Shown here: piece by piece, positions 54,626-64,000 of the stretch
Numbering within the stretch: position 1 is the stretch's first letter
Layout: each line of letters begins with the position of its first letter
Assembly (NCBI GenBank): GCA_033398695.1
Contig: CM065814.1
Span: forward strand, 103,976,501 to 104,040,500
From: Orobanche coerulescens
Lineage: Eukaryota > Streptophyta > Magnoliopsida > Lamiales > Orobanchaceae
Direction of reading: 5' to 3'
Length of the DNA stretch: 64,000 nt
Program-made: the position numbers and the translations under genes
The notes under the pieces: model-generated
What the model saw: only the letters and a program-made list of their open reading frames with translations
Database searches by the model: none
Told to the model about the DNA's origin: nothing

Positions 54626-55010
54626 AAATTATACGTGGATGGCTCAAATACCAATGCGAGAGCAAAGGTGGATTGTCCTCATTAGCCCAGACGGTCGAGT
54701 TTCACAAATGCCGTGCGTTTCGGTTTCGTGCGACCAACAATGAAGCCGAATACGAAGCTCGTAGGCGGGCTTGATCTAGCCTCGCCTAGATGTTCGACGC
54801 CTCCATATCTACATGGACTCCCTTTTGGTCGTGAACCAAGTCAAGGGGGAATATGAGGCACGCGGCGAACAGATGGTCAAATACCAAGAGCTGGTCGCCG
54901 AAATGTGCACAAAATTTGAAGAAGTACTAATCGAGCAAGTCCCGAGAGAGCACAACTCCGAGGCCGATGCACTTTCCAAACTAGCATCATCGGATGGGGC
55001 AGCCGACTTC
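54626..55010 (+). pseudogene. G7 second (archaeal-type) RNase H
   Basis: YVDGSNTNARA (Asp, about 54630), ATNNEAEYEARRR (Glu, about 54733), and YMDSLLVVNQVKGEYEARG (Asp, about 54812) are the blocks of the extra RNase H that marks Tat-lineage elements. EHNSEADALSKLAS closes the domain near 54950. The first part has frameshifts and stops (for example near 54690 and 54770), while the last 200 bases are open. Confidence 0.85.
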
Positions 55011-55239
55011 TCCAACATCCAAATGACAAAGTCAGCAAGTCCGGCGATCGACAGGAATTTGGTTACCACGGTCGCCATCGCCGAAGAGAATTGGATGACT
55101 CCGTTCATCAAATACTTAAAGGACGGAACGGTCCCTGACGACCGTGTTAAAGCTCGCCAACTCCACCGTGCGACTGTGCATACCCTATCGACGATCGGCT
55201 TTACAAGCGAGCCTTCACCTTCCTCCTCAAGTGTATTAC

Positions 55240-56275
55240 ACCTAAGAAGGTCGGCTCATTTTAGCCGAAATCCATGACGGATTTGTGGGAACCACGCGGC
55301 GCGAGCCCTCCTCCATAAGACGACGAGACAAGGATTTTTCTCGCCATCACTTCGAAAGATGCGATCGCTTATGCCGATCTTGTCATAGATGTCGATAATG
55401 GGCCCCAACATAAAACTATCACCCGAACAGCTCACCTCCATGTATACTCGGCCATTTGCGCAATGGGGCATCGACCTTATAGGTCCCTTGCCGACGGCTC
55501 CAGTGGGTAAGTTCGCCATCGTTGGGTCGATTATTTCACCAAATGGGCCGAGGCCGAACCGCTCAACAAGATCGGCCAAGAACAAGTGATCAAGTTTATA
55601 TGGAAAAACATAATATGCCGATTCGGTTTGCCCTGTGCCATCATCTCCGACAACGGAAACAGCTTGACGGCTTAGAAGTCATGCACTCGTGAAAAGTGGG
55701 GAGTCAAAAGGTTATTCTCGCGCCTATCACCCTCGACGAACGGGCAGTAGGCGGTGAATAAGATCCTCAAACACACGATCAAAGCACGACTCGAATCCCG
55801 GCAAGGAAGATGGGCGAGCGAGCTCCCAGACGCTTTATGGTCCTACCGAACGACGACCCGCAATTCAACCGGCGAAACCCCGTCGCCCTTACCTTCTAAT
55901 GAAGCGGTGATTCCTTCGGAGATCGCCGTCCTCAGCCATCGAACCGAACAGGAGATGACGACCGACAACGATGTAGCCCGGCGAATCGACCTAGACATGC
56001 TTGAAGAAAGACGGCTGACCTCAGAAATGAAGAACACAATCCACAAAAGGAGAGCCGAGAGGTTCTTCAATTCAAAGGTCAGAGAAAGAAGATTTCAAGT
56101 GGGCGATCTCGTCCTCAAGAAGATCCAAACCCATACAGGCGTTTTTGGTCCGAACTGGGAGGGACCTTTCAGAGTATCCAGATGGCTAACCAAAGGAGCC
56201 TACGAACTGGAACATCCTGACGGAACTCCGGACCAATACCCCTGGAACGCCGTGCATCTGAAAAAATACTATTAG
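55240..56275 (+). pseudogene. G7 integrase
   Basis: The finger has CDRLCRSC-like remains near 55365. The core reads PFAQWGIDLIGPLPTAPVG (first Asp), then in another frame YFTKWAEAEPLNKIG and CAIISDNGNS (second Asp). The third block shows NGQ then TAG (55748-55750) and AVNKILKHTIKARLE; related elements have Glu at or next to that stop. The C-terminal domain is open: RERRFQVGDLVLKKI, GPNWEGPFRVSRWL, and GAYELEHPDGTP, ending at TAG 56273-56275. There is no chromodomain, as expected for Tat. Confidence 0.85.
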
Positions 56276-57321
56276 TGACAAATTTGTATTCGATTTCAAT
56301 GATGTACGAAGAATATAATGAGATTTTTTGTTACCCCATCTGTTATGGCGATCGCCCCACCAGACATCGCATATCACCGACGATCGCTGATCACGACGAT
56401 CCTAGGTAAAATTAATGCAGCCATGGTCCTGGAGGTCGATGGAACCGACACTTCGCCCATGCAAGGTTCCTTTGGGTGAGATCGTCCGCCCTTCGTTTAA
56501 ATACGAGGCCGACGTAGCCAAGGACCCTCCAAAATAATCGCAGGCGCGATCGCACGCTCAAGGTACATCATCTAACATGGTGAACCCGAACAATGCGACG
56601 TGCCGTTACCCCCGCCTCAACGTACACCGCCGAGGATCGCCATCTTCATGGCGCCGAGGTGGAAGCAGAGTGACAAGCCGCGGACGTGATGTCGAATAAG
56701 CCGACAACACTCCGCGCAAGGACTCCTCCAGACCGAGATCGCCCGCCTTCGTTTTAACACAAGGCGGCGTAGCCTAACGGAGGACCCTCACAAAGTGAGT
56801 CGCAGGATACTAAATATCCCGCGCACACGAAGACACGATTGGGGAGATCGGTCCATCTGACACCCCAACCACACATGACTCTTCGAATCGGCAAAATGAA
56901 GATAGCTCGCCAGATAGACTAGTCTTTGTTTCCTTACTTACTATAAGTGAACAAAGACAAGGGGGCAAGGATAGGTCGAGCTAATCTCGGATACGATCGA
57001 ACAAAGAGGAACCATACTCGATCGGCCGCTAAAAACATGCAGGCGATCGAGGTCGTCCGACACGAAAATTACAAGTAAGAAATCCAATTCAAAACACGTC
57101 AATACTTTCAACACTCGGATAATCGGATTTAACGTAAAGTCGAAGCAAATATACGCATACTCGTAAAAATTACACGCAAACAGTCAAAGGCGATCGCATA
57201 TAATGCATTACGCAAAATGAGAAAAGGAGTATTTTATTCATAAACACAAGCTTCATACATTTCGAGGCCCGAAGGCATTACAACAAAAAGTACAAGGTAC
57301 GGAAGAAAAACAAAAAGCCTC
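56276..57321. other. Post-pol spacer of G7 with a repeated unit
   Basis: No coding region seen. Two segments about 256 bp apart (from about 56451 and 56708) share CGAGATCG or GTGAGATCG, CGCCCTTCGTTT and GGACCCTC words. CGATCG motifs are frequent throughout. Confidence 0.6.
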
Positions 57322-59952
57322 TCAAGGCCCCGCCTGCTGGTCTTCGCCCTCGGGTTGCGGATCGGCTTGGGCACCGCCATCGGCCTCGGGATGAATGAGT
57401 TTGCCGGTATACCAACTCAAGTCAATCCCGAGGTCGACCAAGTCAAGGATCGGCAGAGAGAATTCTCGATGCAGAGGATGCTTGGAGACATAGGATCTCA
57501 AGCTTTCCATCGTGGGACCGGTCTCGACCCGCCTTTAGCACTCGGATCACAAGATAGGCCAAGTAGTAAGCGAACTCGCCGACGTGCCCGACGTTAAGGT
57601 AGGATCGACCTCGATCGCCTCACCGCCTCTTCAGTCCGCGCCGTCTTCTCGACCTCCGCCATTTCGGCCGCCTTGGCAACATTCTCGCCGGCCTTCTCCA
57701 GCTCTCTTTTAGCCGCCTCCGGCTCACCACCGAGCCGATCCACCGCAGCCTTCGGCCGCCTCCTCTGCGAAGCCTCGAGCTTCGGCGAGTCTCCTTCTCC
57801 TTATTACAGATCGATCGGCAGCCTTCCTTGGAGCGGCTCGGCCTCGCTTTAATCGGTCCACGCCCCGCTGCCCGCTTGGCGGTCTCCTCATACTCTTTCT
57901 CCATCGACCGGATCCGGCCAAGGCCCTCGATAATTCTGCTCCGGCGGTCTCGAGTTCGCGATGGAGATGAGCAGTGGAGGGTCGCCTCAAAATCCCGAGC
58001 AGCTTGACGGCCATCGCCGCGCCTCAAGAGCTGTGGCTACGGCCGCCGCATGGCGTCTCCAGATCGCCGACGAGCGATCGCGTCAAGGTTCGGCCGCCCA
58101 AGCCTTGGGCAGAGAAGTGATTGTCGCGAACGTAAGGTGGACTTCAATAGAACCTTGCGGAGCCTTGCTCGACAGAAGTCCAAGACTGTGGGGCGACGTC
58201 CGGTCGGCGAGACGAACTCAGCACGCAAACCAAGGAAATCAAGGAGTTAGCCCATACCATGCTCGTAATACCTAACTCGTAAAATTTTCTCGACCCACTC
58301 TTACCTATCGACTCACTGGGTCGCGTCCGAAGAAAGGCTTGCCCCGGATGTCTCCGCATCGGCGATCGCCATCTTCTTCGCCGAGCCGCTGACGACCGGT
58401 CCGAGACCGTGGGCTCAGGATGTCGCCCCATCATCGGGATGGCGGAGATAGGAGCCGCAGCCGACGGAGGCTCAAGAATCGATACGCCCGCCTCGTAGAT
58501 CGACGGACTCCGACCTCCGCCTCTTGCGGCGTTTGAGCTGCTCCTCTCCTCAACCACCGGCTTGGCGATCGGGCGCCTCGGCCGGGTCTCTTCACCGGGC
58601 AGATGAGACGCCGGCCGAACGCGACTACCGCTTGCCCAACTTAAGGCGACCGAGAACTCCCATGTCCGACATAGTTATCTCTCGCGGAGGTTCGAATTCG
58701 GGAAAATAAGCCTCTCACAAAGAAAAGATGCAAACAAGTTAGACAAAACAAAACGACCTTTTGGAGACGATCGGCAAAGAAAGGAAACACCACTTAAACT
58801 CATACCTTGAACTTTCAAATGACGAGGGTAGCAAAACAAACGAGCCCCCAACCGATGAGCTTCAGTACCAAGCGATCGAACGTCAATAAAGGAGTTCGGC
58901 AACGCACGGATACGCTCCCAAACGATCAAGAAATCAAATGGGAGGTCGCTGATCGCTGGAACGAGAGGTCCTGCAAAAAGAAAACAAAATTAGATCAGTC
59001 CAAGACAAGCTCAATCAAAGGGAGAGTTTAAATCCTTACTCGGATTCCTCTCCCGGAAAATAGTGGGAATCTCCAACTCTTCATTCAACCCTTCACTCAA
59101 CGCCGATCGCCATGCTCCGCCGACCCAACACCATTTTGCCAGGTCGCCCCTGGTCTTATTCGGCACGCCAAGAACCACTCTCCCAAGTCGGCCCTGGATA
59201 TGATAACCGCCGATCGTCCCTTTCTGCGCAGCCAATTTAAACAAATAATTCATCTCCAGTAGCAGTAAGGTGACGAAATAACCGGTGACCGCCAAACAAG
59301 GTCAACGTGCAGATGATCTGCAGCCATGCATTCGGCGTCATTGAAGAGGCGCCAAATTCCAGCGATCAAGAAATAGGAGACGGCGAGTGGCAACGGAATC
59401 GCACTCCGCCTCCATAATCATCTCGCTGACGGCGACCATATCCTCGGGGCGGTTGGTCGGCGCGCTCATTCTCCAAAGGCACGTGAAGGGAAACGTCGAG
59501 GGGATGTGGTATTTGGCCCTCCAGCCGGCTCAGTCATTCTTGGTCGCCAGATCGGATCCGCCGAGAGTCCATCGAGACGGACGGCGGCCGAAAGACCGTC
59601 CGATTCACGTGTTTGTAAGGGTGAGCGGCGAGTAGGCCTCGAAATCGACTCCGGCAAGGTCCATGATCGATTCCATCATCCGAGCAAAAGCCACATAGGC
59701 GGGCCGAATCCGCTCTCTCTTTCCTGTGCCTCCCGCACCAAATCGTCTTCATCCACCGGCAAGCCCCCTGCTCCTCCGTCGCGCCGTCTCGCCACCTCGG
59801 CCTCGTTGAAAAGTTTTTCGAGTTCTTCGGTGCAATCCCCGCCGAATAGCTTCAGGCCGTCTCCATATCCACTCTAACGGAACCTCCTCCCGTTCGAGCA
59901 ACGCGGCGGCAGAGGAGCTTCCGGTCTCGAAGGTTTTCGATCCTCCCGACAT
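57322..59952 (-). pseudogene. Antisense ORF (aORF) of the Tat element, gypsy-type transposon protein
   Basis: On the minus strand a coding-like region starts MSGGSKTFETGSSSAAALLE at 59952. It continues through blocks such as YHIPSTFPFTC and DMVAVSEMIMEA, then MNYLFKLAAQKGTIGGYHIQ, then WCWVGGAWRS, then a charged, Glu/Arg-rich coiled-coil-like part (57600-58030), and ends DLVDLGIDLSWYTGKLIHP with a stop at 57322-57324. The blocks resemble the family called putative gypsy-type transposon (Transposase_28) found antisense in Tat-lineage elements. Its role is unknown. Many frameshifts, and possible introns, break the frame. Confidence 0.65.
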
Positions 59953-60433
59953 ATTGGAAAGTAAAAATAAGGAGAAGGTTAAATTTAATCTTACCTAGGA
60001 AAAAGAAGAAGATCGGCACTCAAAGGCTCCAAATTTCTGCAGAAATTCGCCATGGATGCTAAGGGCGCGTAAAAGTGAAGGAGAAGAAGCCCTCCTTTTA
60101 TAGATGGGAACGAGGGCCTAAGTGCAAAAAGGAGAAACCTCGGGACGAATCGAACCGTCACGTGGGGACGCATTAAATGCGGCCCTCGAATCCCGCATAC
60201 GCGTCTTTTCGAGGGCATGCCACCGGCTGTGTCCGACAAACCGTCGGATTCCCCCAACGGCAAGACGACGCGTGTCCTGGCCCGCCAGGAAAGGCCCGCC
60301 TTCTTTTCCCCGCTCCCGACGCGAAAGAAGGTCGTCCATATTTGAATTCGATCGGCCGTCGTCTAAACATCGGCGATCGCTATCAGTTGCCACCTCACCC
60401 CGTGTTTTCAACATCAAGGCGAGCCGGGGCAAT
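59953..60433. other. Region between aORF and 3' LTR of G7
   Basis: It may hold the promoter and 5' leader of the antisense ORF. A second ATG on the minus strand (60052) opens MANFCRNLEPLSADLLLFPR. The purine-rich GAGCCGGGGCAAT just before 60434 is the likely polypurine tract for the plus-strand element. Confidence 0.5.
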
Positions 60434-61383
60434 TGTTGTGCGACGATTCATTCGCCGCGGTAGGCGATCGGCGACCTCCCTGAAAAGTCAACCATAGAAG
60501 CCAAACTCCGGACGAACACCTAGAGTCCGGCATAATACAGCGATCGTCTTTTGGTAACCAGCGATCGCCTTTTGACACATGGCGATCGTCTTTGTCTAAC
60601 GGATCAGAGACGATCGTCTCATGCAACGTGGGGATCAGCATCCGTCAAAGTCGTCGAAGACCGAATCTTGGACGATGGCCCACCCGCGATCTTCATAGAT
60701 ACCAACAAAAGGATCATCGACCCCACTGTCACCTACCACACCTACCGACAAGGCCGAAAGGTACGAAGTGGACCCTCCTGACAAATGACCATGACGCTGC
60801 GTGGCCGGCTTCCCATCGTTCACCCACCGGCCTCCAACCGCAACCTCGGACTCAAGGGAACAGGCCCACGTGACGGGACGATCGGCCGTTTATTTTAATA
60901 TAGAAACGGCGATCGCCCGCGATCGCCTGAGGGATCCCAACTACCTTGTCCCCTATAAATAGAGGACTCACTGTTGCAGCCAAGGGAACGGATCCTACCA
61001 CGAATTAAGTGCAAAATACACACCAAAGAGAGAAAAAAAGGCTCTTTTGGCAAGCACTAACATATTCATAGTGACATTCACACACATTCATCATAAATTC
61101 CAAGCAAGAACTCACATTCATCCATCCTGGTTCTTAGGCAATCTACGCGCTCTAAAGCCTAGATAACTAGAAGCTTTTACACTCATCAGTATTAGATTCT
61201 AACATTAATATTTGTACTGACAAGATATTTATTAATAACATCTCGCGAGAGCATTCAAGCCCGGGACTAACAACCCCGGCAAATCTTGTGTTATCTATTT
61301 TCCCACGGAAGTGTTCTCGCATTTTGTTTGTTACTCGATCGTTCCAGCAATACTATCTCCGGATAATATTTTGGGTAACAACA
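60434..61383 (+). repeat. 3' LTR of G7 (950 bp)
   Basis: Matches 49558-50518 with scattered substitutions and short deletions, for example GGATCAGC here against GGATCCGGC in the other copy. The TATA box is at 60954-60962. Confidence 0.95.
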
Positions 61384-61469
61384 GATGATTGGTTGTTAAA
61401 CAAAGCAAAACAACAAAGAAGCGAAGCAAATCAACGAAGGAATCGGAGATTCAAATAGCTGGAATTTGC

Positions 61470-61925
61470 AAGCATAACATACGCTATGAGACATGCATAA
61501 CGTACGCTACCTGACCAGACGAGTAGGAAAGTTGACTGCAGATGACAAGCTTAATGCACGCTATACGCATTGTATAGCGCACACTATCGAAGCAACTTAA
61601 CGTACGTAACACATACAGGTTAACGTACGTAAATTCAAATCAGATGAACGTTGGAAATATTTTGGTCAAATTCAAAGACTCAACGGACAGTTTGAGAAAT
61701 TGGATGCAACGGCTATATGCGATTAACGTACGCTAAAGCATAATATTAACGTACGGTAAGAAGTCAGATTAACGTACGTAACGCGAGATTGACAACATAC
61801 GTAAAGGAAGAAACGAAAGCTACTGGACTGAAAGTGGAAGTTGATAACGTAAGCTACAGGACAGTCATAACGTATGTAACGAGCTTAACGCACGCTATGA
61901 AGAAAGGCTAGCGCACGCTAGCAAG
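61470..61925. repeat. Palindrome cluster in the copia solo LTR
   Basis: Words include TAACATACGCTA, TAACGTACGCTA, TAGCGCACACTA, TTAACGTACGTAA, TTAACGTACGCTAAAG, TTAACGCACGCTA and CTAGCGCACGCTAG. At least a dozen variants are seen, upstream of the TATA box at 61962. Confidence 0.88.
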
Positions 61926-61961
61926 TTAAAAGTGACTAACGGCTAGTTGGATGGAAATGGG

Positions 61962-61969
61962 TATAAATA
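61962..61969 (+). promoter_or_regulatory. TATA box of the copia solo LTR
   Basis: TATAAATA follows the palindrome cluster by about 35 bp. Confidence 0.6.
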
Positions 61970-62538
61970 CCAAACCACTTGGTATCAAACTATACAATAA
62001 CCTTGAGCAAATCATTCATACTTGAGATATCATTATATTCATTCTAGTTGTATTTGAGCTTATATTGTTTAGTGATCGAGTGTTATACACGAAATTATAC
62101 ACGAGAGGAAAAAAGAAAGGATACGATTGGATTCGGTGTTATTAGGATCAAGGATCTGGCATTGTTAGAATCGCAATCGATATCTACGTGAGGTTATCTA
62201 GTACCCATAGAAAGCTATATTATTGATTCCTTGTCCAATAGAAAAGGAAAACGGTTTAACTTCGACCGACATAAAGACAAGTGATTGAACGGTTTACTCG
62301 GACCGATAGAAGGCGAGCTTGTAACGGTTATCCCTCGACCGATAGAAGAGAGGTGCAGAGGTTTATCTTTAGCCTATAAGAAAAAGATACTGAGAGAGGA
62401 CGTAGACACGTTTGGCCGAACCTCTATAAATCTTGTGTCGATTTATTTTTTGCACCATTACTTAAATCGCTTCCGCAACGCGAAAGAGTCTTATAACTCT
62501 ATCTCCAAACGGCGATACCGACCAATCTTGTTCCAACA

Positions 62539-62968
62539 CATAGCTGATCTTTCATAGGCCTTACTGTCGATAGAAACACAAACAAAAAAAAAAAACAGAA
62601 TTCCTCCTGCGTACACAGATCTTAGTTCATAACAATCTCTTGAACCTGCATCATGTAAAATTCTAACTTGTTCAATATAGTGATTCTTTAATATCCATAT
62701 TTGCATCTCTATTTTTTTCACATTCGAGAATACCACGAAGCTCAATCATCGGAAAGCCAACCAAACCCAAATCCATGGCAGAAATTAGCAAACCCAGAAT
62801 TACAACCCAACTTCTCAGCCATGTTTCGAATCCCTGAACAACCTCATTAACCCAGCAACCATTGTAAATCCAAAAATAAAAATATCAACCCAATTTAATC
62901 TTATATTCAGGCTGAGCCCGAAGCCTTACCTGAGCAGTCGCGGCTAAATAGGGGAGTTTAACCTTGAT
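62539..62968. other. No recognisable gene or element
   Basis: Moderately A+T rich, with a run of A at 62585-62596. Short open frames exist on both strands but none has a recognised domain. Confidence 0.5.
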
Positions 62969-63630
62969 CAGAGCCGGTCCTAACATTTCATTGGCCCTGG
63001 GCAAGCTCTGATAAATAGGCCCTTACTTAACATAGTATACGTCAAAAAATTTTTGAAGAAAAACGGGTAATGTGCAATGAGCCTTATATAATCATGTGGC
63101 GCAAAACCCTCTTTAGGAAAAATACTAGCAATAAGTACAACAATATAGTTTTCTTTTTTTTTTTTTCATTTTTCAGCACCATATTTGTATTTTTTAGGGT
63201 ACATCTTGAAATTAAGTACAACACTAGCAATTACTAATTAGCAAGCAAAACAGGCTATAAAATAGAAATTAAAAACCAAAAAAAAACACATGTTTGCTGC
63301 CCTAGGATGCTTGCGGCCATAAGCGGCGGCATATGGCTTCTCGTGGTGGCGGCAGATGGAGTTTGTTGTTGTTTGCTTAGGGCGACGAAATTCTTCGCGG
63401 CTATTCTGTTGTTTTCTCAAAAAAATTTGTTTGTTTGGTGTATTCTGGACATGCGTCAGGGCCTAACTTAGGGTTAGCCTAACATTAATTTTTTTGTTGT
63501 TGTTGCTGTTCCGGGCGGGCTGAGTTTTTTGGTAAGAGAAAAAAAATCTGGGCAGAAATAGTCCTGGGCTTCTATGGCAGGATATTAAAAAAACTTGGGC
63601 CTCTTTTTGCTCTGGCCCTGGGCCGGTTCA
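62969..63630. mobile_element. Possible hAT-like repeat (weak)
   Basis: The left edge reads CAGAGCCGGTCCTAAC with GGCCCTGGGCAAG, and the right edge GCTCTGGCCCTGGGCCGG. CAGGGCCGG-type ends are seen in plant hAT elements, and the words GGCCC and CTGGGC are repeated at both sides. A matching 8-bp target duplication was not found, so the call is tentative. Confidence 0.3.
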
Positions 63631-63810
63631 CTCATGACCTACCCCCAGGGTCGGGCTCGAACTTGATGCACCACCTCTGGCTCAAACCGAGATCCAACTG
63701 GGACCAGCCATGACCACCCCTTCAGGCCTAAATTGGCACGATCTGTACTCCTCCAGCCCTATAGTAGAACCTGAACTCGTCAGCCATCTGCTAATTGTCC
63801 GTTGTGAAGT

Positions 63811-63910
63811 GCATGACAGTTGGGGATGGCAAGGGGGCGGGTCGGGGCGGGTACTTGAAGACCTAGACTCGCCCCACGAGATGAACGGGGCGGGGCAGGT
63901 CAACCCGCAT
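63811..63910. repeat. GC-rich GGGGCGGG repeat-like stretch
   Basis: GGGGCGGGTCGGGGCGGGTAC and, 50 bp on, AACGGGGCGGGGCAGGT recall a common plant dispersed repeat. The edges are unknown. Confidence 0.35.
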
Positions 63911-64000
63911 AGGGAAAATTATTGTGTTAAAGTGAATATATCAACTCAATTTTAACCTTAAATTTATATTTACTCATAAATTATTACTCTTCAAAAGTGA

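Larger units (their letters stand above)
49558..61383 (+). mobile_element. Full-length Tat-lineage gypsy element G7, 11826 bp
   Basis: LTRs at 49558-50518 and 60434-61383 start TGTTGTGCGACG and end GGGTAACAACA, with perfect duplications GATGA (49553-49557 and 61384-61388). The primer binding site, gag, protease, RT, two RNase H domains and integrase run on the plus strand, and a long antisense ORF lies between pol and the 3' LTR. A second RNase H and a post-pol antisense ORF are known for Tat-lineage elements. The LTRs differ by many small indels, and the coding region is full of stops, so it is older than G5. Confidence 0.93.
49512..62538 (+). mobile_element. Solo copia-type LTR split by the Tat element
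   Basis: It starts TGTTGGAATATTTTATTCC at 49512 and ends CTTGTTCCAACA at 62538, with perfect 5-bp duplications CATAG (49507-49511 and 62539-62543). The Tat element with its target copies occupies 49558-61388, leaving about 1.2 kb of LTR. No copia coding domain is present, so it is a solo LTR. It carries a TATA box near 61962 and a dense set of the same palindromes as the gypsy LTRs. Confidence 0.88.

Noticed and set aside
60118..60497. Overlapping open frames before the 3' LTR of the Tat element
   Set aside because: High G+C gives long chance frames on both strands; no domain is recognised.
62491..62745. Minus-strand open frame of 84 codons
   Set aside because: It includes part of the copia LTR and its target duplication, and reads through a homopolymer run; chance is more likely.
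62749..62838. A possible host first exon starting MAEISKPRITTQLLSHVSN
   Set aside because: The open stretch is short, has a stop after SNP, no recognised domain, and no downstream exon could be placed.
62969..63630. Confident hAT transposon
   Set aside because: The ends resemble hAT ends but the inverted repeat is poor and no 8-bp duplication was found, so it was kept only as a weak call.
1..64000. tRNA, rRNA or snoRNA genes
   Set aside because: The only tRNA-like signal is the SINE promoter; I found no cloverleaf or rRNA-like block.

Overview
The window looks like nuclear DNA of a flowering plant, probably a eudicot, and almost all of it is transposable elements. Every protein I can recognise belongs to a Ty3/gypsy or Ty1/copia LTR retrotransposon or to a LINE, except one captured fragment of the host translation factor eIF5A inside a CACTA transposon. 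There are no bacterial-type genes, ribosome binding sites or operons, and I could not support any intact host gene. The species cannot be told from these elements.

Layout from left to right. 1-5630: 3' part of a broken chromodomain gypsy element (Tekay/Del type) with a 56-bp minisatellite between protease and RT, ending in a 2.37-kb LTR. 5685-18232: a minus-strand copia element whose coding region is split by two solo gypsy LTRs (7162-11053, target duplication AAAGA; 12139-14130, GATTG/GACTG) and carries a 1.2-kb internal tandem duplication. 18412-26660: the 3' LTR and pol end of a minus-strand gypsy element. That LTR is split by a CACTA transposon (18600-22377, TTA duplication) carrying an eIF5A fragment and, nested in it, a Mutator-type MITE (21020-21530, 9-bp duplication GATTTATAC); a SINE lies further right. 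26661-28709: mostly unclassified. 28710-34985: a LINE with ORF1 and ORF2, interrupted near its end by a solo copia LTR (33773-34842, GAAAG). 35514-45230: a full-length 9.7-kb Tekay-like gypsy element (AGATC duplication, two 2.41-kb LTRs) inside an older copia-type LTR. 45778-47250: a truncated second copy of the 7162-11053 LTR family. 47251-48317: a copia LTR rich in W-box cores. 49512-62538: a solo copia LTR (CATAG) split 46 bp from its end by an 11.8-kb Tat-lineage gypsy element (49558-61383, GATGA) with two RNase H domains and a long antisense ORF. 62539-64000: low-information sequence with weak repeat traces.

Nearly all coding regions are broken by stops, frameshifts or lost catalytic residues, so none looks autonomous. 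The order of insertion can be read from target-site duplications, and several interrupted reading frames resume across the insertion.

The most unusual signal is a 12-bp palindrome, roughly TARCGYRCGYTA, found in dense clusters in several gypsy LTR families and also in an unrelated copia solo LTR. A second, GATC-rich LTR module is shared by three gypsy LTR families, and the Tat element has its own recurring palindrome, GCGATCGC. These could be binding sites, silencing or anti-silencing targets, or recombination substrates; the sequence alone does not decide between these.
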